Assembly: GCA_040380755.1 (NCBI GenBank)
Contig: JBEIIL010000040.1
Location: forward strand, 1 to 29,961
From: Alsobacter sp040380755
GTDB taxonomy: Bacteria; Pseudomonadota; Alphaproteobacteria; Rhizobiales; Beijerinckiaceae
Direction: 5' to 3'
Length of the DNA stretch: 29,961 bases
Positions 8,884-16,397 of this stretch are shown piece by piece (the first letter of the stretch is position 1; the number at the start of each line of letters is the position of its first letter). The position numbers were made by a program, and so were the translations under genes. The notes beneath the pieces are model-generated. The model had not been told where the DNA came from, did not search any database, and saw only the letters and a list, made by a program, of their open reading frames with translations.

Positions 8884-9567
8884 ATGTTCCTGCCGCTCTA
8901 TGACCTCGCGCCGCTGCGCCGCCTCAAGGCGCCGCACGTGACGCGTCTGATCATGGTGCTTTGCAGCCTCGTCTGGCTGGCGGCCTGGGCAGGGGCGGGC
9001 GGCGGGGTCGAGTTTCTGGCCCTGGAGGCCGGCGTCATCCCGGCGGTGCTGTGGGGGCGCGCCATCCTGCCGCCGGGGCTCGATGCAATCCCGCCGGCGG
9101 TGACGCTTGTGACCAGCGCCTTCCTGCACGGGTCGGCGATCCACCTCATCGGCAACATGCTGTTTCTCCAGGTCTTCGGCGACAATGTCGAGGACGCGAT
9201 GGGGCACGGCCGGTTCACGGCGTTCTATCTCGCCTGCGCGGCAGCCGGCGGGCTGGCGCATGCGGTTGCCGAACCTGCCTCCCAGCAGCCGCTGATCGGC
9301 GCCTCGGGGGCGGTTGCCGGCATTGTCGGCGCCTATCTGGTGCTGCACCCGCGCGTGCGCGTCTGGGGGCTGATGCTGAACATCGTTCCGGTGCGCCTGA
9401 ATGCGGCCTGGATCCTCGGCGCCTGGCTGGCGTTCCAGATCTATCATGCGCTGACCGGGGACGAGCGGACGACGGGCTGGTGGGCGCATCTGGGCGGCTT
9501 TGCCGCCGGCATCATGCTGCTGCCGCTGCTGCGCGTGCGGCCCGGACCCGCGGTTTCGATGCCTTGA
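8884..9567 (+). CDS. Rhomboid family intramembrane serine protease
   Basis: The 227-residue polytopic protein contains the rhomboid signature. HxxxxHLIGN has Asn91 in the oxyanion region. The nucleophile Ser141 is in GASGAVAG, and the general-base His202 is in WWAHLGGFAAG. There are about six hydrophobic segments, the bacterial core layout. Rhomboids cleave transmembrane segments of membrane proteins, and the substrate here is unknown. The gene begins 2 nt after the adenosyltransferase stop codon, implying one transcript and possible translational coupling. No ribosome binding site of its own is obvious. Confidence 0.92.
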   Translation: MFLPLYDLAPLRRLKAPHVTRLIMVLCSLVWLAAWAGAGGGVEFLALEAGVIPAVLWGRAILPPGLDAIPPAVTLVTSAFLHGSAIHLIGNMLFLQVFGDNVEDAMGHGRFTAFYLACAAAGGLAHAVAEPASQQPLIGASGAVAGIVGAYLVLHPRVRVWGLMLNIVPVRLNAAWILGAWLAFQIYHALTGDERTTGWWAHLGGFAAGIMLLPLLRVRPGPAVSMP

Positions 9568-9602
9568 GTCATAGGTGCGGCGGCCTGCGGGCGCGCTGCG
9601 CG

Positions 9603-9631
9603 TTGACAAGGCTTCGACCCCACCATTACGG
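9603..9631 (+). promoter_or_regulatory. Candidate sigma-70 promoter for etfBA
   Basis: A perfect -35 box TTGACA (9603-9608) is followed after 17 nt by TTACGG (9626-9631). It lies in the 239-nt gap before etfB, leaving a leader of roughly 165 nt. The -10 is weak but the -35 and spacing are ideal for alphaproteobacterial housekeeping promoters. Confidence 0.5.
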
Positions 9632-9806
9632 TCCCCGCCTGACTTCCGGAGGATGGATCCGGCGAGGTGCCTGTCAGGCATGCGCCAGCCTGCCGCTTCC
9701 GGGTGCACCAGACTGGCCGGGGCCGGTCGCAGCGGCGCCGTCCGCCGCCGGTCCCGAAAGCCCCACCAGAGAGCCGGACCGCGGGAGCGCTCCGGAAGGA
9801 GCGACG

Positions 9807-10553
9807 ATGAAAATCCTCGTGCCCGTCAAGCGGGTGGTCGACTACAATGTGAAAATCCGAGTCAGGCCGGATGGCTCCGGCGTCGAGCTGGCCAACGTCA
9901 AGATGTCGATGAATCCGTTCGACGAGATCGCCATCGAGGAGGCGCTCCGCCTGAAGGAGGCCGGCAAGGCGACCGAGATCGTCGCGGTGTCGATCGGGCC
10001 GGCGCAGGCCGCCGAGACCATTCGCACGGCGCTGGCGATGGGTGCCGACCGCGGCATCCTCGTCAAGGCCGACGGTCTCGTCGAGCCGCTGGCCGTCGCG
10101 AAGATCCTCAAGGCCATTGTCGAGGCCGAGCAGCCCGGGCTGGTGATCCTCGGCAAGCAGGCCATCGACGACGACTGCAACCAGACCGGCCAGATGCTGG
10201 CCGCGCTGCTGGGCTGGCCGCAGGGAACCTTCGCGTCGAAGGTCACCGTCGGCGACACGCTGGAGGTCACACGCGAGGTCGACGGAGGACTGCAGACCGT
10301 CGAGCTGAAGCTTCCGGCGATTGTCACGACCGACCTGCGCCTGAACGAGCCGCGCTACGCCTCGCTGCCGAACATCATGAAGGCGAAGAAAAAGCCGATC
10401 GACGAAAAGACGGCGGCGGATTTCGGCGTCGATCTGGCACCTCGCCTGACGGTGCTGAAGACCACCGAGCCTGCGGGCCGCAAGTCCGGCGCCAAGGTGG
10501 GGTCGGTGCAGGAGCTGGTGTCCAAGCTCAAGAACGAAGCGGGAGTGCTGTGA
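9807..10553 (+). CDS. etfB: Electron transfer flavoprotein beta subunit
   Basis: The 248-residue protein begins MKILVPVKRVVDYNVKI and contains MNPFDEIAIEEALRLKE, GADRGILV, GKQAIDDDCNQTG and the recognition-loop region ending LPNIMKAKKKP, all standard for EtfB. With EtfA it forms a heterodimer binding FAD and AMP. It collects electrons from acyl-CoA dehydrogenases and passes them to ETF:quinone oxidoreductase. The start at 9807 has GGAAGGAG just upstream. Its stop overlaps the etfA start (TGATG), so the two subunits are translationally coupled. Confidence 0.97.
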   Translation: MKILVPVKRVVDYNVKIRVRPDGSGVELANVKMSMNPFDEIAIEEALRLKEAGKATEIVAVSIGPAQAAETIRTALAMGADRGILVKADGLVEPLAVAKILKAIVEAEQPGLVILGKQAIDDDCNQTGQMLAALLGWPQGTFASKVTVGDTLEVTREVDGGLQTVELKLPAIVTTDLRLNEPRYASLPNIMKAKKKPIDEKTAADFGVDLAPRLTVLKTTEPAGRKSGAKVGSVQELVSKLKNEAGVL

Positions 10554-11491
10554 TGCCGACGCTGCTGATTGCCGATCACAACAATGTCGGCATCAAGGAT
10601 GTCACCGCCAAGGCGCTGACGGCCGCCTCCCAGCTGGGTGGCCCCGTCCACGTTCTGGTTGCCGGGTCGGGCTGCCAGGGGGCCGCCACGGCGGCCGCGG
10701 CACTGGCTGGCGTCGACAAGGTGCTGGTCGCGGATGCGCCTGTCTATGCGCACGGCCTCGCCGAGCCGGTGGTGGCACTGGTCGCGGCGCTCGCCGCGGG
10801 CTACGACGCAATTGTCGGCTCATCGACCTCGGCGGCGAAGAACGTGCTGCCGCGTGTGGCTGCGCTGCTCGACGTGATGCAGGTGTCCGACGTCACCAAG
10901 GTGCTGGCGCCCGATACGTTCGAGCGCCCGATCTATGCGGGCAATGCCATCCAGACGGTCCAGGCGACCGATACGAAAAAGGTCCTGACGGTTCGAACTG
11001 CGTCCTTCCAGGCGGCCGGACAGGGTGGTGCCGCCGCCATCGAGGCCGTTCCTGCCGCGACCGATCCGGCGCTGTCGACCTTCAAAGGCGAGGCGCTGTC
11101 GAAATCCGACCGGCCCGAGCTGACCTCGGCCAAGATCATCATCTCGGGCGGTCGCGCGATGCAGAACGCCGAGAATTTCAAGACCTATATCGAGCCGATC
11201 GCCGACCGTCTCGGTGCGGCAATGGGCGCGTCCCGGGCAGCTGTCGACGCCGGCTACGCCCCGAACGACTGGCAGGTCGGGCAGACCGGCAAGGTGGTGG
11301 CCCCTGACCTGTACATCGCGGTCGGCATCTCGGGCGCCATCCAGCATCTCGCCGGGATGAAGGACTCCAAGGTGATCGTCGCGATCAACAAGGACGAGGA
11401 GGCGCCTATCTTCCAGGTTGCCGACTACGGCCTTGTGGGCGATCTGTTCCAGCTGCTGCCGGAACTCGACAAGGAACTGGCCAAGGGCTGA
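10553..11491 (+). CDS. etfA: Electron transfer flavoprotein alpha subunit
   Basis: The 312-residue subunit has an N-terminal ETF domain (MPTLLIADHNN, GSSTSAAKNVLPRVAALL) and a C-terminal FAD-binding domain. The latter shows SGGRAMQ, QVGQTGKVVAPDLYIAVGISGAIQH and VIVAINKDEEAPIF. The start ATG at 10553 shares its A with the etfB stop codon. An upstream in-frame extension exists only because the frame is open through etfB. A GC-rich stem-loop and a 3-hydroxybutyryl-CoA dehydrogenase gene follow 66 nt later, consistent with a fatty-acid or hydroxybutyrate oxidation cluster. Confidence 0.97.
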   Translation: MPTLLIADHNNVGIKDVTAKALTAASQLGGPVHVLVAGSGCQGAATAAAALAGVDKVLVADAPVYAHGLAEPVVALVAALAAGYDAIVGSSTSAAKNVLPRVAALLDVMQVSDVTKVLAPDTFERPIYAGNAIQTVQATDTKKVLTVRTASFQAAGQGGAAAIEAVPAATDPALSTFKGEALSKSDRPELTSAKIIISGGRAMQNAENFKTYIEPIADRLGAAMGASRAAVDAGYAPNDWQVGQTGKVVAPDLYIAVGISGAIQHLAGMKDSKVIVAINKDEEAPIFQVADYGLVGDLFQLLPELDKELAKG

Positions 11492-11500
11492 CCCATCCGT

Positions 11501-11521
11501 CCTGCCGCCGCCGGCGGCGGG
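11501..11521 (+). terminator. GC-rich stem-loop after etfA
   Basis: A 9-bp stem (one G-T pair) with a 3-nt loop, built on CCGCC/GGCGG, lies 9 nt after the etfA stop codon. There is no T-tract, so it may stabilise etfBA mRNA or cause partial termination before the next gene. Confidence 0.35.
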
Positions 11522-11557
11522 AACCTGACCTGCAGGGACGGCGAAGGCCGCGAGCAC

Positions 11558-12439
11558 ATGTCCATAAGCATCCGCAAGGTAGGCATCATCGGCGCCGGCC
11601 AGATGGGCAACGGCATCGCCCAGGTGTGTGCGCAGGCCGGCTACGAGGTCGTGCTCCACGATATCAGCGAGGAGCGGATCCAGGCCGGGCTCGCCACCAT
11701 CAACGGCAATCTCGCCAAGCTGGTGCAGAAGGGAAGCTTCGACGAAAGGATGCGGCGTGAGGCGCTCGACAAGATCGCGCCCGGCCTGACGCTCGACGAC
11801 CTGCACAGCTGCGACCTGGTGATCGAGGCCGCCACCGAGAACGAGGAGGTGAAGCGGCGGATCTTCACGGCGCTGTGCCCCGCGCTCAAGGGCGACGCGA
11901 TGATCGCCTCCAACACCTCCTCGATCTCGATCACGCGACTGGCCTCGGTGACCAACCGGCCGGAGCGCTTCATCGGAATCCATTTCATGAACCCCGTGCC
12001 GCGCATGCAGCTTGTCGAGCTGATCCGCGGCATTGCCACCGAGGATCCCACCTTCGAGGCCGCCCGCGACCTGATTGCCGCACTGGGCAAGACGATGACG
12101 GTCGCCGAGGACTTCCCGGGGTTCATCGTCAACCGCATCCTGCTGCCGATGATCAACGAGGCGATCTATACGCTTTACGAAGGCGTCGGCTCGGTCGACG
12201 CCATCGACACCGCCATGCGGTTGGGGGCCAACCACCCGATGGGTCCGCTGCAGCTCGCCGACTTCATCGGCCTCGACACCTGCCTGTCGGTAATGCAGGT
12301 GCTGCATGAGGGACTGGCCGATTCCAAGTACCGGCCTTGCCCGCTGCTGGTGAAATATGTCGAGGCCGGATGGCTCGGCCGCAAGACCAAGCGGGGCTTC
12401 TACGACTACCGCGGCGAGAAGCCGGTACCGACCCGATAG
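11558..12439 (+). CDS. hbd: 3-hydroxybutyryl-CoA dehydrogenase
   Basis: The 293-residue enzyme oxidises (S)-3-hydroxybutyryl-CoA to acetoacetyl-CoA with NAD(P). The Rossmann motif is GAGQMGNGIAQV at residues 12-23. The catalytic set Ser121, His142, Glu154 and Asn192 has exactly the spacing (21, 12, 38) of the mammalian and clostridial enzymes. The C-terminal dimerisation domain with NHPMGPLQLADFIGLD is complete. It lies downstream of etfBA, suggesting shared use in short-chain acyl-CoA metabolism such as polyhydroxybutyrate or fatty-acid turnover. FadB2/PaaH-type dehydrogenases are the same family, so the exact pathway is open. Confidence 0.94.
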   Translation: MSISIRKVGIIGAGQMGNGIAQVCAQAGYEVVLHDISEERIQAGLATINGNLAKLVQKGSFDERMRREALDKIAPGLTLDDLHSCDLVIEAATENEEVKRRIFTALCPALKGDAMIASNTSSISITRLASVTNRPERFIGIHFMNPVPRMQLVELIRGIATEDPTFEAARDLIAALGKTMTVAEDFPGFIVNRILLPMINEAIYTLYEGVGSVDAIDTAMRLGANHPMGPLQLADFIGLDTCLSVMQVLHEGLADSKYRPCPLLVKYVEAGWLGRKTKRGFYDYRGEKPVPTR

Positions 12440-12499
12440 GGCGGTCTCTCGACGATCCGGATAAGAATCCGTCAAGCTGTGCCGGGCCAGATTTGGGTC

Positions 12500-12712
12500 A
12501 TGCAGACCGGACGCAATGGCGATATCGCCCCCTCCATCATCAGCATGCAGCAGGAGCTGGCGCAGACGCGTGCCGGCCTTGCGGTGCTCAAGGTTCAACG
12601 CCAGGCCGAAGAGCGCCTGATCGCCATGCTGGACGCCACCGGCTCCGCGCAGCAGCCGGCGCCGCCTGCGCCTGCGCCTGGAACTGGCCTGGTCGTCGAC
12701 AAGTCTGTCTGA
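12500..12712 (+). CDS. Small protein, possibly YjfB-like putative motility protein
   Basis: This is a 70-residue protein from ATG 12500. An in-frame GTG at 12479 would add 7 residues. A central amphipathic helix reads SMQQELAQTRAGLAVLKVQR, followed by a Pro/Ala linker and a short hydrophobic end GLVVDKSV. The helix with A-VLK and the terminal G--VD pattern recall the YjfB putative motility family (PF14070), but the match is from memory and the similarity is weak. No strong ribosome binding site is visible for either start. No flagellar genes are nearby. It could be an independent small gene or a non-functional reading frame. Confidence 0.5.
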   Translation: MQTGRNGDIAPSIISMQQELAQTRAGLAVLKVQRQAEERLIAMLDATGSAQQPAPPAPAPGTGLVVDKSV

Positions 12713-12757
12713 CGTGCGGCCGGGCGCGGCCTCGCGACGCGGTTTCGCCTTCCCCGC

Positions 12758-12787
12758 TTCACAACAGCGTCACGCGGCCTGTACAGT
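12758..12787 (+). promoter_or_regulatory. Candidate promoter for the HNH gene
   Basis: TTCACA (12758-12763) and TACAGT (12782-12787) are separated by 18 nt, in the gap between the small protein and the HNH gene. Transcription would begin near 12794. That favours the TTG start at 12836 over a GTG start at 12788. Confidence 0.45.
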
Positions 12788-12835
12788 GTGGTGACGGGCG
12801 GATTCGGCCCCGCCCCTGTCAGGGAGCGGTGTGTT

Positions 12836-13405
12836 TTGACCATCCACGTGCACCAGACCGTCTCGCCGGAAGCGTGTCCGGCCCTGGTGCTGAACGCTGA
12901 CTACCGGCCTTTGAGCTATTATCCGTTGTCCCTGTGGAGCTGGCAGGACGCGATCAAGGCGGTGTTCCTCGACCGGGTGAACATCGTGTCGTTCTACGAC
13001 CGGACGGTCCGAAGTCCGAGCTTCGAGATCCAGCTGCCGTCCGTCGTCTCGCTTAAATCCTACATCAAGCCGTCCCGCCACCCTGCCTTCACCCGGTTCA
13101 ACGTCTTCCTGCGCGACCGCTTCACCTGCCAGTATTGCGGAGAACGCGAGGAGCTCACCTTCGATCACGTGATCCCCCGGTCGAAGGGTGGGCAGACCAC
13201 CTGGGAAAACGTCGTCGCGGCCTGTTCTCCGTGCAATCTGCGCAAAAGCGACCGGATGCCGCGTGATGTGGGCATGCATCCGCTGCAGCAGCCCTTCGCG
13301 CCGACGGTGCATGACCTGCACCACAATGGCCGGCTGTTCCCGCCCAACTACCTGCACGACAGCTGGCTCGACTACCTCTACTGGGACACCGAACTGGAGC
13401 CGTGA
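12836..13405 (+). CDS. HNH endonuclease family protein
   Basis: The 189-residue protein has a conserved N-terminal region (PALVLNADYRPLSYYPLSLW). A C-terminal HNH nuclease domain follows, with zinc-binding CQYCG (Cys98, Cys101) and CSPCN (Cys130, Cys133), the catalytic DH pair (Asp110-His111) and Asn125. The HNH core looks intact. Its cellular role is not known. This type is widespread as a lone chromosomal gene in alphaproteobacteria and is not next to a methylase or mobile element here. TTG at 12836 is chosen because AGGGAG sits 9 nt upstream and a promoter-like pair lies before it. The frame is open to 12788. It converges on the amidase gene with 3 nt between stops. Confidence 0.88.
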   Translation: MTIHVHQTVSPEACPALVLNADYRPLSYYPLSLWSWQDAIKAVFLDRVNIVSFYDRTVRSPSFEIQLPSVVSLKSYIKPSRHPAFTRFNVFLRDRFTCQYCGEREELTFDHVIPRSKGGQTTWENVVAACSPCNLRKSDRMPRDVGMHPLQQPFAPTVHDLHHNGRLFPPNYLHDSWLDYLYWDTELEP

Positions 13406-13408
13406 GGT

Positions 13409-14800
13409 TCAACGCGGCTCGGTCGGCCACGGCCGCTGCGCCGGCCCGTAGCGCTCGACGAAACGCGCGAGGCGCAGCACGCCGGGATCGTCGAAGCGCC
13501 GGCCGACGATCTGCAGGCCGATCGGCAATCCGCCTGCGGCATAGCCGCAATTCACCGAAATGGCCGGGTTCTCGGCCATGTTCCACGCCACCGTGTAGCC
13601 AATATGCTCGAACGGCCGCTCGGGGTCGTCGAGCGGCGAGGCGCTGCCGGCCGCAAAGGCCAGGCAGGGCGCGGTCGGCGACAGGATGAAATCGTGGTCG
13701 CGGAACAGCGACGCGGCAGCGTTGCGCATCTCCATGGTCCGGTTGTAGCCGCGCATCACGTCGAGGCCGGACCGCTGCGCGCCGGATTTGGCCCAGGCCC
13801 GGATGTAGGGCAGTACCCGCGCGCGCCGCTCTTCCGGCAGCCGGGAGAGATCGTCCCAGGCCCACACCCGCCAGAAATCGTCGATGCCGTCGAGCATCGC
13901 CCGCGTCAGCAGCGCCGGCACGGTCTCGACCACGGCGCCGGCACTGGCAAACAGGGCAGCGGCTGCGGCGACCGCGTCCAGCGTCGCCCCGTCGGGCTCC
14001 ATGCCGGCGCCGATCTCCAGCATCAGGCCGATGCGCTGTCCGCGCAGATCCTGCTCCAGGTTGGACCAGTCGATCGCCTGCGGTGGCAGGGATGTCGGGT
14101 CGCGCCAGTCCGGAGCGCACAGCACCCGCATCATCAGCGCCGCGTCGGCGACGGTGCGGGTCATCGGGCCGGCGACGCGGCCCAGATAGGCTGGATCGAC
14201 CGGAACCCGGCCATGGCTTGGCTTCAGGCCGACAAGGCCGCACCAGCCGGCGGGCAGCCGCACGGAGCCGCCGATGTCGGTGCCCAGATGCAGCGGACCG
14301 TAGCCAGCGGCGGCGGCGGTCGCGGCCCCGGCGCTGGACCCGCCGGGGTTGCGCGAAATGTCCCATGGGTTGCGGGCGAGCGCATGGAAGCTCGACAGTC
14401 CGGAGGACAGCATGCCGTAGTCCGGCATGGTCGTCTTGGCGAACAGGATGGCGCCGGCCTCGCGCAGCCGTGCGGCAGGCGGCGCGTCGGCTGTCGCCGG
14501 GACGAGCTCCGTCGCTGCGGTGCCGAGCGGGATCGGTACGCCGCGGGTGGCGATGTTTTCCTTCACGGTGACAGGAACGCCGTCGAGTGGCCCCATGGGG
14601 GTGCCGCGGCGCCAGCGTTCGGCCGAGCGCTCGGCCTCCGCCATGGCGGCGCCTGCTTCGAGCGCCCACAGCGCACAAAGCTCCGGCTCGCGCGTGGCGA
14701 CGCGGGCGAGCACCGCCTCCATGATGGCGGGCGGTGTGAGTGAGCCGTTGCGGTAGGCCTCGATGAGGGCCACGGCCGTCAGGTCGGGATCAGCGCGCAC
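13409..14800 (-). CDS. Amidase signature family amidase
   Basis: The 463-residue protein has the full amidase-signature catalytic triad: Lys80 in VTVKEN, cis-Ser155 in GGSSAGAA and nucleophile Ser179 in TDIGGSVRLP. The Ser-Ser spacing of 24 is as in characterised members. The family hydrolyses carboxamides to acids and ammonia, and the substrate cannot be told. It is not GatA because gatB and gatC are absent and the GatA-type C-terminus is missing. The start is GTG at 14800 with GGAGG seven nt upstream. It is likely monocistronic, facing the HNH gene, with a 153-nt gap to dsbB upstream. Confidence 0.92.
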   Translation of the reverse strand: MRADPDLTAVALIEAYRNGSLTPPAIMEAVLARVATREPELCALWALEAGAAMAEAERSAERWRRGTPMGPLDGVPVTVKENIATRGVPIPLGTAATELVPATADAPPAARLREAGAILFAKTTMPDYGMLSSGLSSFHALARNPWDISRNPGGSSAGAATAAAAGYGPLHLGTDIGGSVRLPAGWCGLVGLKPSHGRVPVDPAYLGRVAGPMTRTVADAALMMRVLCAPDWRDPTSLPPQAIDWSNLEQDLRGQRIGLMLEIGAGMEPDGATLDAVAAAAALFASAGAVVETVPALLTRAMLDGIDDFWRVWAWDDLSRLPEERRARVLPYIRAWAKSGAQRSGLDVMRGYNRTMEMRNAAASLFRDHDFILSPTAPCLAFAAGSASPLDDPERPFEHIGYTVAWNMAENPAISVNCGYAAGGLPIGLQIVGRRFDDPGVLRLARFVERYGPAQRPWPTEPR

Positions 14801-14953
14801 GGGGTGCCTCCAGCTCGGCCGAGCCTAGCCTAGCCCTGCACGAAGCAGGCCGGAAGCGGCATCGCCGCGGGTCAGACCCTCACGCGGCCTTGGTCTTCGG
14901 GCAGGTGCGTTGGCCATCCGCCATGGCCCCGGGATCACCCTGCGGCGGGAGGC

Positions 14954-15472
14954 TCAGGCCGCGATCCGGCAGGCCAGCGCGGCGCGGGCACCGGCTGCGG
15001 CCAGCAGCGCCAGCCCCAGGGCAATCAGGGCGTTCCAGGCGGCGAGCGACAGGCCGAGGATGTGCATGGCGACCTCGTCGCAGCGTACGACCTTGACGGT
15101 CTCCAGCTGGCGCAGGAAGTCGCCCATGGCGGCCGGGCGCGTGGCGGCGCCAGTGCAGCCGGTGGGTCCGGCCCACAGGCCCCACTCGACGCCGGCATGA
15201 TAGGCGCCGCCGATCGACCCGGCGACGAACAGCAGCGCGAGAAGACCCAGCGCCAGCGCCACAACGCGGCTGCGCGGTCGCCGTGCCGCAAGCATGGCCG
15301 TCGCCATAGCGAGGGCCGTCCCCGCATAGTAGGGAATGCGTTGCTGCAGGCAGAGCTCGCACGGCTTGACGCCAAGGACGTGCTCGATGAACAAAGCGCC
15401 CCCGACGGTGGCGGCGGCGATGACGGCGACGCCTGTGGCAGCCCGGGCCGGCGTCAGGACCACCGCGGTCAC
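14954..15472 (-). CDS. dsbB: Disulfide bond formation protein B
   Basis: The 172-residue inner-membrane protein has four hydrophobic helices and two cysteine pairs: Cys38-Cys41 (PCELCLQQ, the quinone-side pair) and Cys106 and Cys131 in the second periplasmic loop. It reoxidises periplasmic DsbA and passes electrons to ubiquinone. The length and the QQRIPYY motif are typical of DsbB. The start is taken as GTG at 15472, overlapping the stop of the upstream YqaA gene (GTGA). This implies co-expression. An in-frame extension further upstream only exists inside that gene. Confidence 0.9.
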   Translation of the reverse strand: MTAVVLTPARAATGVAVIAAATVGGALFIEHVLGVKPCELCLQQRIPYYAGTALAMATAMLAARRPRSRVVALALGLLALLFVAGSIGGAYHAGVEWGLWAGPTGCTGAATRPAAMGDFLRQLETVKVVRCDEVAMHILGLSLAAWNALIALGLALLAAAGARAALACRIAA

Positions 15473-16050
15473 ACGAGCCTCGCGGCGATCCAGAAACCGA
15501 GGACGATGAACACGACGATCACCACCATGAACAGGCCGAAATGCCGATCCAGCAGCGCGCGGGCCTGGTCGCCGAACCGGTTGAGCAGCGCCGCCAGCAG
15601 GAAGAACCGGGCACCGCGGGTGATCAGAGACAGCAGGACGAACAGGGCGAAATTGTAGTGCAGCACGCCGCTGACGATGGTGACCAGCTTGTAGGGGATC
15701 GGCGTGACGCCCTTGATGAGAATAAACCAGGCGCCGTACTGGTCGTAGAGGCGCCGCGCATCCTCCATCTTGCCGCCGAGGCCGTAGATCCCGATCAGCC
15801 ACTGGCCGACCGTGTCGAACAGCAGCGCCCCGATCAGGTAGCCGACGATGCCGCCGAGCACGGATGCGATCGTGCAGATGGCGGCGTAGCGCCAGGCCGC
15901 CTGCGGCTTGGCGAGCGCCATCGGCACCAGGATCACGTCCGGTGGCACCGGAAAGAAGGAGCTCTCGGCAAACGACACCCCCGCCAGCGCCCATGGCGCA
16001 CGGGGGCTCTCGGCGAGCGACAGGGTCCAGCGATACAGGCCTTTGAACAT
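15469..16050 (-). CDS. YqaA/DedA family membrane protein (VTT domain)
   Basis: The 193-residue polytopic protein has the VTT/SNARE-associated pattern. It shows FAESSFFPVPPDVILVPMAL near residues 27-46, GGIVGYLIG, and the re-entrant G-[IV]TPIPYK motif (KGVTPIPYKLVTIVSG). YqaA-type DedA proteins have been linked to membrane homeostasis, and relatives transport undecaprenyl phosphate or phospholipids. The role of this member is not proven. It overlaps dsbB by 4 nt and is the first gene of that pair. The 107 nt between its start and the tRNA must hold promoters for both directions. Confidence 0.85.
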   Translation of the reverse strand: MFKGLYRWTLSLAESPRAPWALAGVSFAESSFFPVPPDVILVPMALAKPQAAWRYAAICTIASVLGGIVGYLIGALLFDTVGQWLIGIYGLGGKMEDARRLYDQYGAWFILIKGVTPIPYKLVTIVSGVLHYNFALFVLLSLITRGARFFLLAALLNRFGDQARALLDRHFGLFMVVIVVFIVLGFWIAARLV

Positions 16051-16107
16051 GCCGGGCTGTCTAATGCGAAATGCGGGATTCGCCTACCCTTGCGTGCTGC
16101 GACGCGA

Positions 16108-16135
16108 TTGACCTCGACGGGCCTGTGGCTATGAT
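16108..16135 (+). promoter_or_regulatory. Promoter of the tRNA-Leu gene
   Basis: TTGACC (16108-16113) and TATGAT (16130-16135) with a 16-nt spacer form the best sigma-70-like promoter in the window. The expected transcription start near 16143 is about 15 nt before the mature tRNA 5' end, which fits a tRNA gene. Confidence 0.75.
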
Positions 16136-16157
16136 CCCGCCGCTTCGCCTGTGGCGA

Positions 16158-16242
16158 GCCCCTGTGGCGGAACTGGTAGACGCGACCGACTCAAAATCGG
16201 TTTCCGCAAGGAGTGCTGGTTCGATTCCGGCCAGGGGCACCA
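16158..16242 (+). tRNA. tRNA-Leu (anticodon CAA)
   Basis: A complete 85-nt class II tRNA with encoded CCA. The acceptor stem GCCCCTG pairs perfectly with CAGGGGC at 16232-16238. The anticodon stem ACCGA/TCGGT encloses the loop CTCAAAA, so the anticodon is CAA, reading UUG. A long variable arm (CCGCAAGGAG region) and a T arm with TTCGATT are present. The discriminator is A16239 followed by CCA. No intact integrase or duplicated 3' end is seen beside it. Confidence 0.97.
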
Positions 16243-16397
16243 TCTTCCCATAGCCCACAAAACAATGGGCCGGGCGATGACGGCGAACTCCGCATGAGTG
16301 GGAGCCGCCTCGATCACTTCACCAGAACCGTGGTGGCGGATCGAGCCCGCCATCACGTCGTCCCAACCGGCAGGCCGGCGTCCCGTCGGCCGGCGAA
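16243..16397. other. Gap between tRNA-Leu and the dctM 3' end
   Basis: These 155 nt hold no recognisable gene. A short stem (GCCCA at 16253-16257 with TGGGC at 16266-16270, 8-nt A-rich loop) follows the tRNA. A GCCGGC self-complementary pair near 16373-16394 precedes the dctM stop. Neither has a T-tract, so both are weak as terminators for the two converging transcripts. Confidence 0.4.

Noticed and set aside
9575..10552. Upstream extension of the etfA frame, with a start preceded by GGAGG near 9650
   Set aside because: It runs out of frame through etfB and has an arginine-rich composition. The etfA start at 10553 is coupled to the etfB stop.
13155..14678. A 507-residue minus-strand frame overlapping the amidase and the HNH gene
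   Set aside because: It is arginine-rich, has no recognisable motif, and lies in a shifted frame of the amidase, whose catalytic triad is intact.
14880..14953. Possible tiny gene after dsbB encoding a short peptide with CPKTK
   Set aside because: Only about 14 residues follow the ATG, there is no ribosome binding site of note, and the longer frame is a dsbB shadow.
16158..16397. tRNA-Leu as the attachment site of an integrative element
   Set aside because: No integrase, no duplicated tRNA 3' end and no mobility genes are visible in the window, so this stays only a weak possibility noted under findings.
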